DNA of 64,000 nt from NCBI GenBank assembly GCA_001516025.1, contig LOEU01000010.1:1-64000 (forward strand), in the 5' to 3' direction. Position 1 is the first letter of the stretch. Each line of letters opens with the position of its first letter. The position numbers were made by a program, and so were the translations under genes. Below the pieces are notes generated by a model that worked only from the letters and a program-made list of their open reading frames with translations, did no database searches and was not told the DNA's origin. This DNA comes from a bacterium BRH_c32. Its GTDB lineage: Bacteria; Bacteroidota; Ignavibacteria; Ignavibacteriales; Melioribacteraceae. This document shows positions 17,813-28,223 of the stretch, piece after piece.

Positions 17813-18514
17813 ATGAAATTCTTTAAAATATTTGTTGTTGTTTTCTTAGCGACAATCACATTAAATGCTCAAACAAAAAAGGAACAAAAAATGAAGTTAG
17901 TTTCAGAACAGGATAGTATTAGTTATAGTATTGGTCAGAGTATCGGAAAAAATCTTTCAGACCCAAATTTTGATTTAAATTATGAAGCAGTTATCGAAGG
18001 TATTCAAGATGCAATGGTAAACCACACTTCAATTATGTCTGAAGAAGAGATGAATAAAGTAATGACTGCTTTTAATAACAAAATTATGTCGAAAAGAAAT
18101 GCAGTAGTGAATGAAATGAAAGAAAAAAATAGTGCTTTAAGCCAGGCATTCTTAGAAGCTAATAAACAGAAAGAAGGCGTGAAAGTTCTCCCTGATGGTT
18201 TACAATATAAAGTGATTAATTCAGGAGCAGGTGCTTCTCCCTCGGCAACAGATAAAGTAAAAGTTCACTATAAAGGTTCATTAATTACAGGCGAAGAATT
18301 TGATAGCTCATACAAAAGAGGGGAACCAACTGAATTCGGAGTAAATCAAGTAATTAAAGGGTGGACAGAAGTTCTTCAATTGATGAAAGTTGGCGATAAA
18401 TGGGAAGTTTATATCCCTTCTGAATTAGCTTACGGAGAAAATGGCGCAGGTCAAATGATTGGACCAAATGCCGCATTAATTTTTGAAATAGAATTATTAG
18501 ATATAGTAAAATAG
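17813..18514 (+). CDS. Periplasmic FKBP-type peptidyl-prolyl isomerase (FkpA/Mip-like)
   Basis: 233 residues. Signal peptide 1-19 ends in TLNAQ. Residues about 30-130 are the helical FKBP N-terminal dimerisation domain (DSISYSIGQSIGKNL, QDAMVNHTSIMSEEEM, NAVVNEMKEKNSALSQAFLEANK). From about 137 comes the FKBP domain: DGLQYKVINSGAGASP, VKVHYKGSLITGEEFDSSYKRG, VIKGWTEVLQLMKVGDKWEVYIPSELAYGE and IGPNAALIFEIELLDI. The active-site Tyr, Asp-Ser, Trp and Tyr positions are kept. It catalyses prolyl isomerisation of envelope proteins and may act as a chaperone. Monocistronic, with its own terminator. Confidence 0.93.
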   Translation: MKFFKIFVVVFLATITLNAQTKKEQKMKLVSEQDSISYSIGQSIGKNLSDPNFDLNYEAVIEGIQDAMVNHTSIMSEEEMNKVMTAFNNKIMSKRNAVVNEMKEKNSALSQAFLEANKQKEGVKVLPDGLQYKVINSGAGASPSATDKVKVHYKGSLITGEEFDSSYKRGEPTEFGVNQVIKGWTEVLQLMKVGDKWEVYIPSELAYGENGAGQMIGPNAALIFEIELLDIVK

Positions 18515-18520
18515 ATTTTC

Positions 18521-18558
18521 ATTAATTCCTCCCCCGAAAGGGGAGGAATTAATTCTTT
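18521..18558 (+). terminator. Rho-independent terminator after the FKBP gene
   Basis: A 14-bp perfect stem (18521-18534 with 18540-18553) has a CGAAA loop and a following U-rich stretch. Both flanks are A/T-rich, so it may also stop the convergent YhcH transcript. Confidence 0.88.
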
Positions 18559-19010
18559 TATATCTTTACCTTCACTACAATTTTTCTTATCACAGTTTCT
18601 TCATCGGCAGTAATACCGGGCTTATGAGCATCACCCGGAAAAACAATAACAAAATATCCCGCAGTTAATTCAAGAAAATTTCCGCTTCCTTCAAAAAACA
18701 TTATATCGTTTTCCGCTGAATACTCTGCAGTAACCTTAGTCATCTCTTTTAGATTAGAAAAACCAAATTTCTCTTTCCCCATTAGAACCAATTGAATATC
18801 GAGATAATTTTTATGTGCTTCCCAGCGTCCTGCGCTTTCATCCTTCGATTTATATTCGCTTACTAATGCATAAGAATTATCTCCGTCAATCTCGTGCCTT
18901 CCTATTTCCAAAGCGAACAGATCTTTTTTACGCAAGAAATCAAAAGCGCTTTTTAGGTTCTTATTAATCGATAAATAAAGATCGCTGTTATTAATTAAGT
19001 CGTAAATCAT
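18558..19010 (-). CDS. YhcH/YjgK/YiaL family protein (DUF386)
   Basis: 150 residues, a cupin-like fold. Hallmarks are GRHEIDGDNSYALVSEYKSK (37-56), WEAHKNYLDIQLVLMGKEKFGF (63-84, with metal-binding His and Gln/Asp), MFFEGSGNFLELTAGYFVIVFPGDAHKPGI (104-133) and the C-terminal KIVVKVKI. Relatives act on sugars, for example as anomerases in sialic-acid or N-acetylmannosamine use, or as the beta subunit of evolved beta-galactosidase. No sialic-acid genes are seen here. The gene is 10 bp downstream of the CocE-type hydrolase gene and may share its transcript. Confidence 0.88.
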   Translation of the reverse strand: MIYDLINNSDLYLSINKNLKSAFDFLRKKDLFALEIGRHEIDGDNSYALVSEYKSKDESAGRWEAHKNYLDIQLVLMGKEKFGFSNLKEMTKVTAEYSAENDIMFFEGSGNFLELTAGYFVIVFPGDAHKPGITADEETVIRKIVVKVKI

Positions 19011-19020
19011 TTTTAACCTC

Positions 19021-20886
19021 TTAGTTCACATAAAAATTAATTGATGAAGGATATTTATTAGAAAAATAAATACGATTATTTACTTTCTGAAAATCTTCTT
19101 CATTTGCTTCTCTTATATTCATAAATTTATTAGGGTTTCTATCAAAGAACGGAAAGAAACTGCTTTGTATCTGTACTTTTAACTTATGTCCCGCTTTGAA
19201 TGTATGATTGATATCATTCAAATTCACTTTTACTAATGTTGGCTCATTCGGTTTGAATGGTTCGGGATTCTCTTTATTGTTTCTGAATTTACCGCGCATC
19301 ATTTCATAACGAACTAATTGATTGTAGTTACCGAACTCGACGTTTACACCTTCGATTTTCTTTGAACTGCTTGTATCGGGATAGACATCAATAATTTTAA
19401 CTAACCAATCTGAATCAGTTCCTGAAGTAGATACGAATAAATTAGCAGTTATCGGACCGGCAAGCTCTAAATCAGTTTCTAAAATATCAGTTTCAAACTC
19501 GGCTACATCAGGACGAGTGGATGCAAACCTCTGATCTTCTATCATAAAAGTTCGATTATAAAATCCTCTTGAATCTTGAAACGCTGCTGTATAAGGAACC
19601 GGATTTGCAGGGTCATTTACATATTCAATATAATCAGCTTTATTTTTTGCATCTGCCGGCACTTTGCCTAAAAGTTTTTCATTTCCTGCGAAATAAAGTG
19701 TGTCAATCTTTGAGGTGGCAGGGTATTTGTCAAATTTATACCATCTATTTTCACCAGTACGGAAAATTGTCGCTTCTGCAATAGAATTCACTCCAATTCC
19801 CTTTAGGTAATAATTAAAAAATGGATAGATAATACTATCGTTATAATAAGTTCCGGTTTTTGAATCGAACGAGATATCTCCAAGCTTATCTCCATCACCT
19901 CTTGACCAGCCGCCATGTACCCACGGGCCCATTATTATTGAGTTATTTGCTTTTGGATCATTTTTTTCAATGGTCTGATAAATATTAAGAGGCCCATATT
20001 GATCCTCGGCATCGAACCAACCACCGACTATTAAGACCGCAGGTTTGATATTTTTTAAATGCGGAAGGATATTACGAGATTGCCAGAATGAATTATATAC
20101 TTCATTTTTCATTACTTCATTCCAGAAAGGTCTTTCATAATTATAATATTTTTTATTTACGTTTTTTATAGGACCAAGATTCATAAAGAATTTATAAGCA
20201 TCGGGAGATGTATATTGAGGTCCGCGCACCCATTCTTTTTCCAAACCGGTTCTTTTTACATCAAACCCTTGAAAAAAATTGAATGCCATTAACATACTGA
20301 AAGCACCGTTATGGTGCATATCATCTCCAACAAACCAATCTGATATTGGAGCCTGAGGAGAAACTGCTTTTAATGCCGGATGAGAATCGATGGCTGACAT
20401 TATTGTATAAAAACCGGGATATGAAATTCCCCAAATTCCTACGTTACCATTATTATTAGATACATTATTTATTAACCAATCGATTGAATCATAAGTGTCG
20501 GTGGTTTCATCAATATCTTTGTTGCTTTTTTTATTTGGGATATAAGGGCGCATATTCACATATTCACCTTCAGATTGAAATTTTCCTCTTACATCCTGAA
20601 AAACAAAAATGAATCCATCTTTATCAAATTCAGATGAAGGTCCTAATTGATATGGGTAAGCATCTTCGCCATAAGGTCCGGCTCTATATGGAGTGCGCTG
20701 CATAATAATTGGATATTTTTTCGATTGATCTTTAGGCGAATAGACGGCAGTAAATAATTTAATACCATCCCTCATTTCAATCATATATTCTTTTTTGGAA
20801 TAATTGTCTTTTAAGAATGTATTGCCTTGCGAGTAACAGGAAGATGCTGCTATGATAAAGATAATTAGAAAAGCGAGTTTTCGCAT
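19021..20886 (-). CDS. Exported CocE/NonD-family (X-Pro dipeptidyl-peptidase-like) hydrolase
   Basis: 621 residues. The N-terminal signal ends in AASSC-YSQ, so it is exported by Sec or perhaps lipid-anchored at Cys17, although the lipobox is imperfect. The alpha/beta-hydrolase core has MQRTPYRAGPYGEDAYPYQ, the nucleophile serine in GIWGISYPGFY, Asp in VGGWFDAEDQYG and His in GPWVHGGWSRG. The last third is the jelly-roll X-Pro dipeptidyl-peptidase C-terminal domain. Relatives cleave cocaine esters, alpha-amino acid esters, glutaryl-7-ACA or X-Pro peptides; the substrate is open. It sits 1 bp after the MurU-like gene, as the fourth gene of the minus-strand run. Confidence 0.88.
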   Translation of the reverse strand: MRKLAFLIIFIIAASSCYSQGNTFLKDNYSKKEYMIEMRDGIKLFTAVYSPKDQSKKYPIIMQRTPYRAGPYGEDAYPYQLGPSSEFDKDGFIFVFQDVRGKFQSEGEYVNMRPYIPNKKSNKDIDETTDTYDSIDWLINNVSNNNGNVGIWGISYPGFYTIMSAIDSHPALKAVSPQAPISDWFVGDDMHHNGAFSMLMAFNFFQGFDVKRTGLEKEWVRGPQYTSPDAYKFFMNLGPIKNVNKKYYNYERPFWNEVMKNEVYNSFWQSRNILPHLKNIKPAVLIVGGWFDAEDQYGPLNIYQTIEKNDPKANNSIIMGPWVHGGWSRGDGDKLGDISFDSKTGTYYNDSIIYPFFNYYLKGIGVNSIAEATIFRTGENRWYKFDKYPATSKIDTLYFAGNEKLLGKVPADAKNKADYIEYVNDPANPVPYTAAFQDSRGFYNRTFMIEDQRFASTRPDVAEFETDILETDLELAGPITANLFVSTSGTDSDWLVKIIDVYPDTSSSKKIEGVNVEFGNYNQLVRYEMMRGKFRNNKENPEPFKPNEPTLVKVNLNDINHTFKAGHKLKVQIQSSFFPFFDRNPNKFMNIREANEEDFQKVNNRIYFSNKYPSSINFYVN

Positions 20887-20887
20887 T

Positions 20888-21613
20888 TTACTTCCCCTTA
20901 TAATTTAGATATTTTTCTGCATTTTGTAATTTCTTAATATCCCCAATATCGAACCAATAATTTTCGGAATGGATATATCCGCTAATTTTTTCATATAGTA
21001 TTATTTCCAGATAAGTATTTATTAAAGAAAATTTTTCTTCCTTCTGTAAATATTTAAAAATATCAGGGGATAGTATATGTATTCCACTGAATGCGTATTG
21101 CTTTAATTTTCCTGCAATCGGAATAATTCTTTCGCCGGATTTAACGTTTTCCCAACCGCACATATATAGCTCTTCATTAAATAGTAAATATCTGGATGAC
21201 TCCCTTTCTAATATTCCTAAAGTGGCGAGTGTCCCTTTATTATTATGATACGCAAGCATATCATGAAAATTTATATTCGTAATTATATCAACATTTTGAA
21301 CGATAAAAGGTTTTTCATCATCGAAGAACCAAGCTGCTTTTTTTAATCCTCCCCCGGTATCGAGAGGATAGTCTATTTCATGAGAAACTTCTATTCTTAT
21401 CCCAAAATTATTATTCGATTTTAGGAAGCTGATTATTTGATCGGCAAAGTGATGAACATTAATAATAATTTCGGTTACATTGTATTTTATTAGATGCCTA
21501 ATTGCTCGCTCAAGATTTGTTATCCCATTAACTTTAACTAATGCTTTTGGAATAGTATCTGTAAAGGGTTTTAATCTTGTTCCATATCCGGCAGCTAAAA
21601 TAAATGCTTTCAT
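20888..21613 (-). CDS. Sugar-1-phosphate nucleotidyltransferase, MurU-like
   Basis: 241 residues. The nucleotidyltransferase signature AFILAAGYGTRLKPFTDTIPKALVKVNG (3-30) binds the NTP. IDYPLDTGGGLKKAAWFF (82-99) and FIVQNVDIIT (105-114) match the short uridylyltransferase/mannose-1-phosphate group. Because it overlaps the AmgK-like kinase gene by 4 bp, I read it as MurU: UTP plus N-acetylmuramate (or GlcNAc) 1-phosphate gives the UDP-sugar, bypassing de novo synthesis during cell-wall recycling. GDP-mannose synthesis is the alternative. The chain is somewhat divergent, so the substrate is inferred from the neighbour. Confidence 0.8.
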   Translation of the reverse strand: MKAFILAAGYGTRLKPFTDTIPKALVKVNGITNLERAIRHLIKYNVTEIIINVHHFADQIISFLKSNNNFGIRIEVSHEIDYPLDTGGGLKKAAWFFDDEKPFIVQNVDIITNINFHDMLAYHNNKGTLATLGILERESSRYLLFNEELYMCGWENVKSGERIIPIAGKLKQYAFSGIHILSPDIFKYLQKEEKFSLINTYLEIILYEKISGYIHSENYWFDIGDIKKLQNAEKYLNYKGK

Positions 21614-23061
21614 TGTGGAAGATTTGTATGAATTACTTCAGTAGTAATCCGATATTTTTCTAATAGATGCACTTTAGTTTTTTCCGCAAAATAAACCGAT
21701 CGATGCTGTCCGCCGGTGCAGCCAAAATTTATCATCAAATGCTCAAACCCTCGTTCGATATAATTATCAATCGCTTGATCTATAATTGCAAATACATTTG
21801 ATTTGAATTGTTCAACTTTAGAATCGCTCTCTAAGAAATCTATTACTGGTTGGTCTTTTCCGCAAAGCGTTTTAAATTCCTCTTGTCTTCCGGGATTATA
21901 AAGGCATCTGCAATCGAAAACGAAGCCGCCTCCATTTTCCGTTTCATCTTCCGGAATTCCTTTCTTATAAGAAAAACTTGTTAACTGTATTTTCAATTTT
22001 GTCTCTTTTTTTTCTTTAAATAAAAATTTTGCTACATCTTCTGAATCTTTCATTTTTCTGATTACTTCAATTAAATAAGTAATCGAATTTTCTTTGGGTA
22101 ATTTTGATATAATAAAATCAAGGTTATTAAGTGCATAAGGAATACTTTTTAGGAAGTGTTCTTTCCTTTCAAAATATCCTCGATAACCATAAGCGCCGAA
22201 TGCTTGAAGTAATCTTATTAATGCAACATAATAGTAATCTGACTTGAATTTTTCGTTATCGATAGTCTCATAAGCACCCGCAATAGATAAATAATATTCC
22301 AATAAATATGATTTCGTGCCATTTGTAAGATTTGCCTTGGCATCAAATAAGAGTGAGGCAACATCATATTGAAGGGGTCCGCGTCTCCCGCCTTGGTAAT
22401 CTATAAAATATAATTCATTGTCTTTAATCATTATATTGCGCGATTGAAAATCGCGGAACATAAAATAATCATTTTTTATCTCGGTAATTATTTTAATCAG
22501 TGCATTAAAATCATTTTCTAATAATTGTTCGTCGAATGGAACATTTACTAATTTTAGGAAATAGTACTTAAAATAGTTTAAGTCCCATAGAATAGATTGA
22601 TAATCAAATGATTCTCTAGGATAACATTTCTCAAAATCAATTTTATCCGTATCAAGCATTTGAAACTGGACTAATTTGTTCAATGCAATTTTGTAATTAC
22701 GTAGAATAAATTCCGGTTCGAAATTAGATTTTACAACCGAAGAATATAGAGTTTCGTTACCTAAATCCTCAATAATATAAATTGTTTTGTCTTCGCTCGT
22801 ATGGAATAACTGCGGAACGTTAAGCTTATTGAAGTAGAATAATTTAGTAAAATAAAAGAAAGCACTATTCTCCCTTATATCACTATTATAAGCTACGAGA
22901 TAGCTTTTCTTATCGACATAAATTCGATAATATCTACGTGCCGAGGCAGATAAAGGGAGCGAAGAGATCTTATCGAATTTTTTATTAAAGTATGCAATGC
23001 ATTCTTTATTTATTTTTTCGAGCAGGTCTGCAATTAATAATTCAGAACCGGAGATAGCCAT
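21610..23061 (-). CDS. AmgK-like amino-sugar kinase fused to a RapZ C-terminal domain
   Basis: 483 residues. Residues about 8-340 are an APH-fold kinase closest in motif to AmgK, which phosphorylates the anomeric OH of MurNAc/GlcNAc: ASARRYYRI (39-47), [11 protein letters not shown] (202-212; catalytic Asp204, Asn209) and [19 protein letters not shown] (220-238; Asp221). Residues 356-483 are the RapZ C-terminal domain: [16 protein letters not shown] and [18 protein letters not shown] (445-462). In E. coli that domain binds glucosamine 6-phosphate and the GlmY/GlmZ RNAs; the RapZ N-terminal ATPase part is absent. The gene overlaps metH by 28 bp upstream and the MurU-like gene by 4 bp downstream. 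Confidence 0.83.
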   Translation of the reverse strand: MAISGSELLIADLLEKINKECIAYFNKKFDKISSLPLSASARRYYRIYVDKKSYLVAYNSDIRENSAFFYFTKLFYFNKLNVPQLFHTSEDKTIYIIEDLGNETLYSSVVKSNFEPEFILRNYKIALNKLVQFQMLDTDKIDFEKCYPRESFDYQSILWDLNYFKYYFLKLVNVPFDEQLLENDFNALIKIITEIKNDYFMFRDFQSRNIMIKDNELYFIDYQGGRRGPLQYDVASLLFDAKANLTNGTKSYLLEYYLSIAGAYETIDNEKFKSDYYYVALIRLLQAFGAYGYRGYFERKEHFLKSIPYALNNLDFIISKLPKENSITYLIEVIRKMKDSEDVAKFLFKEKKETKLKIQLTSFSYKKGIPEDETENGGGFVFDCRCLYNPGRQEEFKTLCGKDQPVIDFLESDSKVEQFKSNVFAIIDQAIDNYIERGFEHLMINFGCTGGQHRSVYFAEKTKVHLLEKYRITTEVIHTNLPQ

Positions 23062-26000
23062 CTTTCTGCCTCTTCAATTGAAAATCCTTTTCTTTTTGCA
23101 TAGTCTTCCACTTGGTCTTTATTAATTTTTCCTGTGGTAATATATTTTGCATCCGGATGAACAAAGTATAATCCCGATACCGAAGAAGCAGGGAACATTG
23201 CAAGACTTTCGGTCAGCCGGATACCCGTCTGATTTTCTATATCCAAAACACTCCACATAATTAATTTCTCTGTATGATCCGGCTGTGATGGATATCCGGG
23301 TGCGGGTCTTATTCCTTGATATTTTTCCTCAATCAATTCATCATTGCTCAAATTATCTTTTGTATATCCGTAAATTTCATTTCTGTATTTTGCATGCAAA
23401 AGTTCAGCGAATGCTTCTGCCAGTCGATCAGCTAACGCTTTAACCATAATAATATTATAATCGTCATGATCATTTGTAAATTCTTCAATCAATTTTTCGA
23501 TACCGAGCCCGGCTGTAACCGCAAAGAAACCGAGGTAATCTTTTTTACCCGAATCTTTAGGAGCAACAAAATCAGAAAGTGCAAAATTCGGAACTCCTTC
23601 AGATTTATTCTTCTGCTGCCTGATTGTATGAAAAATTGCCTTGACCTCTGATCGAGATTCATCTGAATAAACCTCTATATCATCTTCGATAGTATTAGCA
23701 GGAAATAAAGCTACCATTCCATTTGCAGTCAAGAGTTTATCATTAATGATTCTATCGAGAAGATGATTTGCATTGTCAAATAATTTTTGCGGTTCTTCTC
23801 CATATTTTTCGCTTTTCAATATTGCCGGATATTTACCTTTCAATTCCCATACATGAAAGAATGGAGACCAATCTATATATCTTTTAATCTCTTCTAATGG
23901 AAAATTATTAAAATTAAATACTCCGATAGAATTTGGTTTTGGAGGTGTGTAACTATCCCAATCAATTTTTAATTTATTTTTTCGAGCGGCTTCTAAAGCA
24001 ATATAATCTCTTGCGCTATTTTTCTTATAATGGTCTTCTCTTAATTTTTCATAATCTTCTGCAATTGCTTTAGAAAATTCATTATTTGTTTTTGCATTTA
24101 ATAAGTTACTAATTACTCCGACACTCTTAGAAGCATCTAATACGTGAACCGCAGTATTAGAATACTTCGGAGCAATCTTTACGGCTGTGTGAACTCTTGA
24201 AGTAGTAGCTCCTCCGATTAAAAGGGGAATAGTAAAACCTTCTCGCTCCATCTCTTTTGCTACATGAACCATCTCGTCTAATGACGGGGTAATAAGACCG
24301 CTCAAACCAACTGCATCTACTTTATAGATTCGTGCCGATTCTAATATTACATTTGAATTAACCATTACTCCAAGATCGATAATCTTAAAACCATTACAGC
24401 TAAGAACTACGCCTACAATATTTTTCCCGATATCGTGAACATCACCTTTAACAGTCGCAAGCAAAATAGTGCCGGCTGAAGTCGTCTCTGAATTTTTATC
24501 TAATTCAATGTATGGAGTGATAATAGAAACTGCTTTTTTCATTACTCGAGCGGACTTAACCACTTGCGGAAGGAACATTTTTCCTGCACCGAAGAGATCA
24601 CCGACCACTCCCATGCCCGCCATTAAAGGTCCTTCGATTATCTCTAATGGTTTTGGATATTTTTTAATTGCTTCGTTAATATCGATATCAATAAACTCTG
24701 TGATACCTTTTACTAATGAATGCGAAATTCTTTCTTCCAGCGGAAGAGAGCGCCATTGCGATTCTTCAGCTTTTACTTTTTCGCTTGTTAAATTCTGGTT
24801 AGCATATTCGGTTAATTTTTCGGTAGCATTATCGCATCTATTGAGTATTACATCTTCCACTAATTTTAATAAATCTTTATTAATTTCTTCATAGACCGTT
24901 AATTGCCCTGCATTGACAATTCCCATATCCATGCCTGCTTTGACTGCATAATAAAGGAAAGCGGAATGCATTGCCTCACGCACATTATCATTACCTCTAA
25001 ATGAGAATGAAAGATTACTTACTCCGCCCGAAATTCTTGCATGAGGAAGATTCTTCTTTATCCATTCGGTGGCATTTAGATAATCAACTGCATAATTATT
25101 ATGTTCTTCAATCCCTGTGGCAATTGCAAAAATATTAGGATCGAAAATTATATCCTGCGGCGGGAAATTCAATTCTTTGGTCAAGATGTCGTAAGCCCTT
25201 TTGCAAATATTTATTTTTCTTTCGTAAGTATCTGCCTGACCTTTTTCATCGAATGCCATTACGATCACGGCTGCGCCATATTTCCTAACGAGCGCAGCAT
25301 GCTTCTTAAATTCTTCTTCGCCCTCTTTCATGCTGATAGAATTGACGATCCCTTTACCTTGAAGGCATTTTAATCCTGCTTCCAAAACGCTCCATTTGGA
25401 TGAATCGAGCATAATCGGAACTCTTGAAATATCGGGTTCGGATGCAATTAAATTAAGAAAGCGAACCATAGTCTCTTCCGAATTAATCATTCCTTCATCC
25501 ATATTGATATCTATTATCTGCGCTCCGTTTTCTACCTGTTCGCGTGCGATAGATAATGCTTCGTCAAATTCTCCGTTTTTAATTAATCGTGCAAATTTTT
25601 TAGAACCTGTAACATTTGTCCTCTCGCCAATATTTACAAAATTCATATCAGCACGGAATATCAATGGTTCCAATCCGCTTAATCTTAATGTCGGTGTTAT
25701 GTCAGGGATCACACGAGGCGGGAACTTAGCCGGAATTTTCGCAAATGCTTTTATATGTTCCGGAGTAGTGCCGCAGCACCCTCCTATTATATTCAGAAAA
25801 CCACTTTCGGCATATTCCTCAAGTACTGACTGCATATCCGTAGGGGATTCATCATAACCTCCAAATTCATTTGGAAGTCCTGCATTTGGATAAAGACTAA
25901 TAAAAACATCTGCGATATTTGAAAGCTCTTCCACGTAAGCGCGCATCTGCTTCGGTCCTAAGGCACAGTTCAGCCCGATACTTAATAAGTTTTTTGTATT

Positions 26001-26702
26001 AGCAAGTGAAATCCAAAATGCTTCAGTTGTCTGTCCCGAAAGTGTTCTTCCGCTTAAGTCAGTTATTGTCCCCGAAATCATAACGGGCAAATTAGTACCA
26101 AGCTCATCTTGAATTTCTGTAATGCCAAAAATTGCTGCTTTAGCATTAAGTGTATCGAAGATAGTTTCGACCAATAAAATATCTGCTCCGCCTTCGATTA
26201 ATCCCTTTGCCTGCTCTTTATATGCCTCTCGGACATAATCAAAATCAACTGCTCTGAATCCGGGATCATTTACATCGGGTGAGAGCGAAAGCGTTTTATT
26301 TGTAGGTCCTAATGCTCCTGCAACGAATCTTTGAATCTCCGGATTACCTTTTGTGAATTCTTCTATTGCCTCTTTGGCAAGACGTGCAGCTTCAAAATTT
26401 AATTTATATACAAAATCTTCGGTACCATAATCGGCTTGAGATATCCTTGTACTATTAAATGTATTTGTTTCTATAATATCGCTACCGGCTTCGAGATATT
26501 TTTTATGGATACTTTTGATTATCTCCGGTTTAGTGAGGTTGAGGATATCATTATTACCTTTTAGGTCGGAGCTATGTTCTTTGAATAATTCACCGCGAAA
26601 ATCTTCTTCTTCGAGTTTATAGGGCTGAATCATAGTCCCCATAGCACCATCTAAAATCAAAATTCTTTCCGTTAAAATGTCATGTAGTTTTTTAAAAGAC
26701 AT
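23034..26702 (-). CDS. metH: Cobalamin-dependent methionine synthase
   Basis: 1222 residues from the ATG at 26702 ([10 protein letters not shown]). An in-frame start at 26765 would add a leader that the family lacks. The full four-module enzyme is present: homocysteine domain with zinc ligands Cys309-Cys310 in [10 protein letters not shown] (E. coli 310/311) plus an upstream Cys in [10 protein letters not shown]; pterin/methyltetrahydrofolate domain ([22 protein letters not shown]); cap and B12 domains with the lower cobalt ligand His756 in [15 protein letters not shown]; and the AdoMet reactivation domain ([25 protein letters not shown]). It methylates homocysteine to methionine. The 82-bp gap to hldD is too short for a typical cobalamin riboswitch, and none is seen. 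Confidence 0.97.
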   Translation of the reverse strand: MSFKKLHDILTERILILDGAMGTMIQPYKLEEEDFRGELFKEHSSDLKGNNDILNLTKPEIIKSIHKKYLEAGSDIIETNTFNSTRISQADYGTEDFVYKLNFEAARLAKEAIEEFTKGNPEIQRFVAGALGPTNKTLSLSPDVNDPGFRAVDFDYVREAYKEQAKGLIEGGADILLVETIFDTLNAKAAIFGITEIQDELGTNLPVMISGTITDLSGRTLSGQTTEAFWISLANTKNLLSIGLNCALGPKQMRAYVEELSNIADVFISLYPNAGLPNEFGGYDESPTDMQSVLEEYAESGFLNIIGGCCGTTPEHIKAFAKIPAKFPPRVIPDITPTLRLSGLEPLIFRADMNFVNIGERTNVTGSKKFARLIKNGEFDEALSIAREQVENGAQIIDINMDEGMINSEETMVRFLNLIASEPDISRVPIMLDSSKWSVLEAGLKCLQGKGIVNSISMKEGEEEFKKHAALVRKYGAAVIVMAFDEKGQADTYERKINICKRAYDILTKELNFPPQDIIFDPNIFAIATGIEEHNNYAVDYLNATEWIKKNLPHARISGGVSNLSFSFRGNDNVREAMHSAFLYYAVKAGMDMGIVNAGQLTVYEEINKDLLKLVEDVILNRCDNATEKLTEYANQNLTSEKVKAEESQWRSLPLEERISHSLVKGITEFIDIDINEAIKKYPKPLEIIEGPLMAGMGVVGDLFGAGKMFLPQVVKSARVMKKAVSIITPYIELDKNSETTSAGTILLATVKGDVHDIGKNIVGVVLSCNGFKIIDLGVMVNSNVILESARIYKVDAVGLSGLITPSLDEMVHVAKEMEREGFTIPLLIGGATTSRVHTAVKIAPKYSNTAVHVLDASKSVGVISNLLNAKTNNEFSKAIAEDYEKLREDHYKKNSARDYIALEAARKNKLKIDWDSYTPPKPNSIGVFNFNNFPLEEIKRYIDWSPFFHVWELKGKYPAILKSEKYGEEPQKLFDNANHLLDRIINDKLLTANGMVALFPANTIEDDIEVYSDESRSEVKAIFHTIRQQKNKSEGVPNFALSDFVAPKDSGKKDYLGFFAVTAGLGIEKLIEEFTNDHDDYNIIMVKALADRLAEAFAELLHAKYRNEIYGYTKDNLSNDELIEEKYQGIRPAPGYPSQPDHTEKLIMWSVLDIENQTGIRLTESLAMFPASSVSGLYFVHPDAKYITTGKINKDQVEDYAKRKGFSIEEAERWLSPVLNY

Positions 26703-26784
26703 ATATTTATTTTTTAGATAACCTATTTTGTAAATAGTGCCAAATATAGCTAATTTACCTTTCAATTAAAATTATCGTGGAGAA

Positions 26785-27765
26785 ATGATGATAGTCGTAA
26801 CAGGCGGCGCGGGCTTTATTGGCAGTGCTCTCGTTTGGAGACTTAATAAACTTGGGCATACTAATATTATTATTGTAGATGAACTTGGTAAAGATGAAAA
26901 ATGGAAGAACTTGGTGGGTCTTAATTATACTGATTACTATGATAAATTCGATTTTATAGAGATGATTTTGGATAGAACTGTACCTTTTGATATCGATGCA
27001 ATTTTTCATCTCGGAGCTTGTTCCGCCACTACTGAAAAAGATGCTGATTTCCTAATGACCAATAATTATAAATATTCTCTCGAATTGGCAAAGTACTCTT
27101 TAGAACATGATGTTCGTTTTATCTATGCTTCCTCTGCCGCTACTTATGGAGACGGGAGCAACGGCTATTCTGATAATGAGAGTCTTCTCGATACACTAAG
27201 ACCTCTTAATATGTATGGCTATTCAAAGCATCTTCTCGATACTTGGCTTCTCAAACATAAATTGCTCCATAAAGTTGTGGGACTAAAATATTTCAATGTA
27301 TATGGACCCAACGAATATCATAAGGATGATATGAGAAGTGTTGTACATAAGGCATTCGGACAGATTCAAGAAACGGGGAAAGTAAACCTATTTAAATCTT
27401 ACCATCCCGATTATAAAGATGGGGAGCAGAAAAGAGATTTTATTTACGTGAAAGATGCAGTTGAAATGACTTTACACTTTTTCCATAATCGTGATATTGG
27501 TGGTATCTATAATATCGGTACGGGTAATGCACATACGTGGATAGAACTTGTTACGGCAATATTCAAGGCACTTAACAAGCCCGTTAATATTGAGTTTATT
27601 GATATGCCCGAGCACCTAAGAGAAAAATATCAGTACTTTACTCAAGCAGATATTTTTAAGATAAGAGAGAAAAAATATATTCATCCGATCTATGATATTA
27701 ATGTCGGCGTTTCGGATTATGTAAAAGAATATTTATTAAAGAATGAATACTTGGGGCTAAGTTGA
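26785..27765 (+). CDS. hldD: ADP-L-glycero-D-manno-heptose 6-epimerase
   Basis: 326 residues. NADP-binding GGAGFIGSALVWRLN (7-21), HLGACSATTE (75-84), the YGYSKHLLDTW catalytic Tyr/Lys pair, NVYGPNEYHKDDMRSVVHKAF and FKSYHPDYKDGEQKRDFIYVKD are diagnostic of the HldD/RfaD branch of extended SDR epimerases. It makes ADP-L-glycero-D-manno-heptose for the LPS inner core, which points to a Gram-negative envelope and matches the GT9 enzyme at 8979-10052. Its TGA overlaps the TTG of the Nudix gene. Divergent from metH. Confidence 0.95.
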   Translation: MMIVVTGGAGFIGSALVWRLNKLGHTNIIIVDELGKDEKWKNLVGLNYTDYYDKFDFIEMILDRTVPFDIDAIFHLGACSATTEKDADFLMTNNYKYSLELAKYSLEHDVRFIYASSAATYGDGSNGYSDNESLLDTLRPLNMYGYSKHLLDTWLLKHKLLHKVVGLKYFNVYGPNEYHKDDMRSVVHKAFGQIQETGKVNLFKSYHPDYKDGEQKRDFIYVKDAVEMTLHFFHNRDIGGIYNIGTGNAHTWIELVTAIFKALNKPVNIEFIDMPEHLREKYQYFTQADIFKIREKKYIHPIYDINVGVSDYVKEYLLKNEYLGLS

Positions 27766-28223
27766 CAATTTACGCAACACTAATTTATGTCCAAAAAGAT
27801 AATTGCACCTTAATGCTTCACCGAAATAAAAAAGAAAACGATTACCATAGAGGGAAATGGAATGGTCTCGGAGGGAAAGCCGAAGCGGGAGAATCACCTG
27901 AAGAATGCGCTATGCGCGAGCTTTATGAAGAATCGGGACTTAAAGCAGAAAAAATGCAGATGAAAGGTTTTATTACATTCCCGATGTTTGATGGAATAAA
28001 TGATTGGCATGTTTTTCTTTTTACAGTTTCTGAATTTGAGGGCGAATTAATAGAATGTAACGAAGGTCATCTCGAATGGGTGCCTGATGATAAACTTACC
28101 GAACTTAATTTATGGGAAGGGGATAAGATATTTATCCCCTGGTTATTTGAAGACCGCTTCTTCAGTGCTAAATTTATTTATGAAAATAAACAGTATATAA
28201 GCCACACAGTTAATTTCTATTGA
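27762..28223 (+). CDS. Nudix hydrolase, probable 8-oxo-dGTP diphosphatase (MutT-like)
   Basis: 153 residues from a TTG that shares bases with the hldD stop (TTGA), indicating translational coupling. A complete Nudix box GGKAEAGESPEECAMRELYE plus ESG (38-60) is preceded by WNGLGG, as in NUDT1/MutT sanitising enzymes. The C-terminal GHLEWVPDDKLTELNLWEGDKIFIPWLF also fits the human MTH1-like branch. It removes oxidised nucleotides; another nucleoside diphosphate substrate is possible. It converges with the alpha/beta-hydrolase gene with a 7-bp overlap. Confidence 0.9.
   Translation: MTIYATLIYVQKDNCTLMLHRNKKENDYHRGKWNGLGGKAEAGESPEECAMRELYEESGLKAEKMQMKGFITFPMFDGINDWHVFLFTVSEFEGELIECNEGHLEWVPDDKLTELNLWEGDKIFIPWLFEDRFFSAKFIYENKQYISHTVNFY

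Noticed and set aside
26703-26784. Cobalamin riboswitch upstream of metH
   Set aside because: The gap to hldD is 82 bp, too short for the element, and no B12-box-like sequence was seen.
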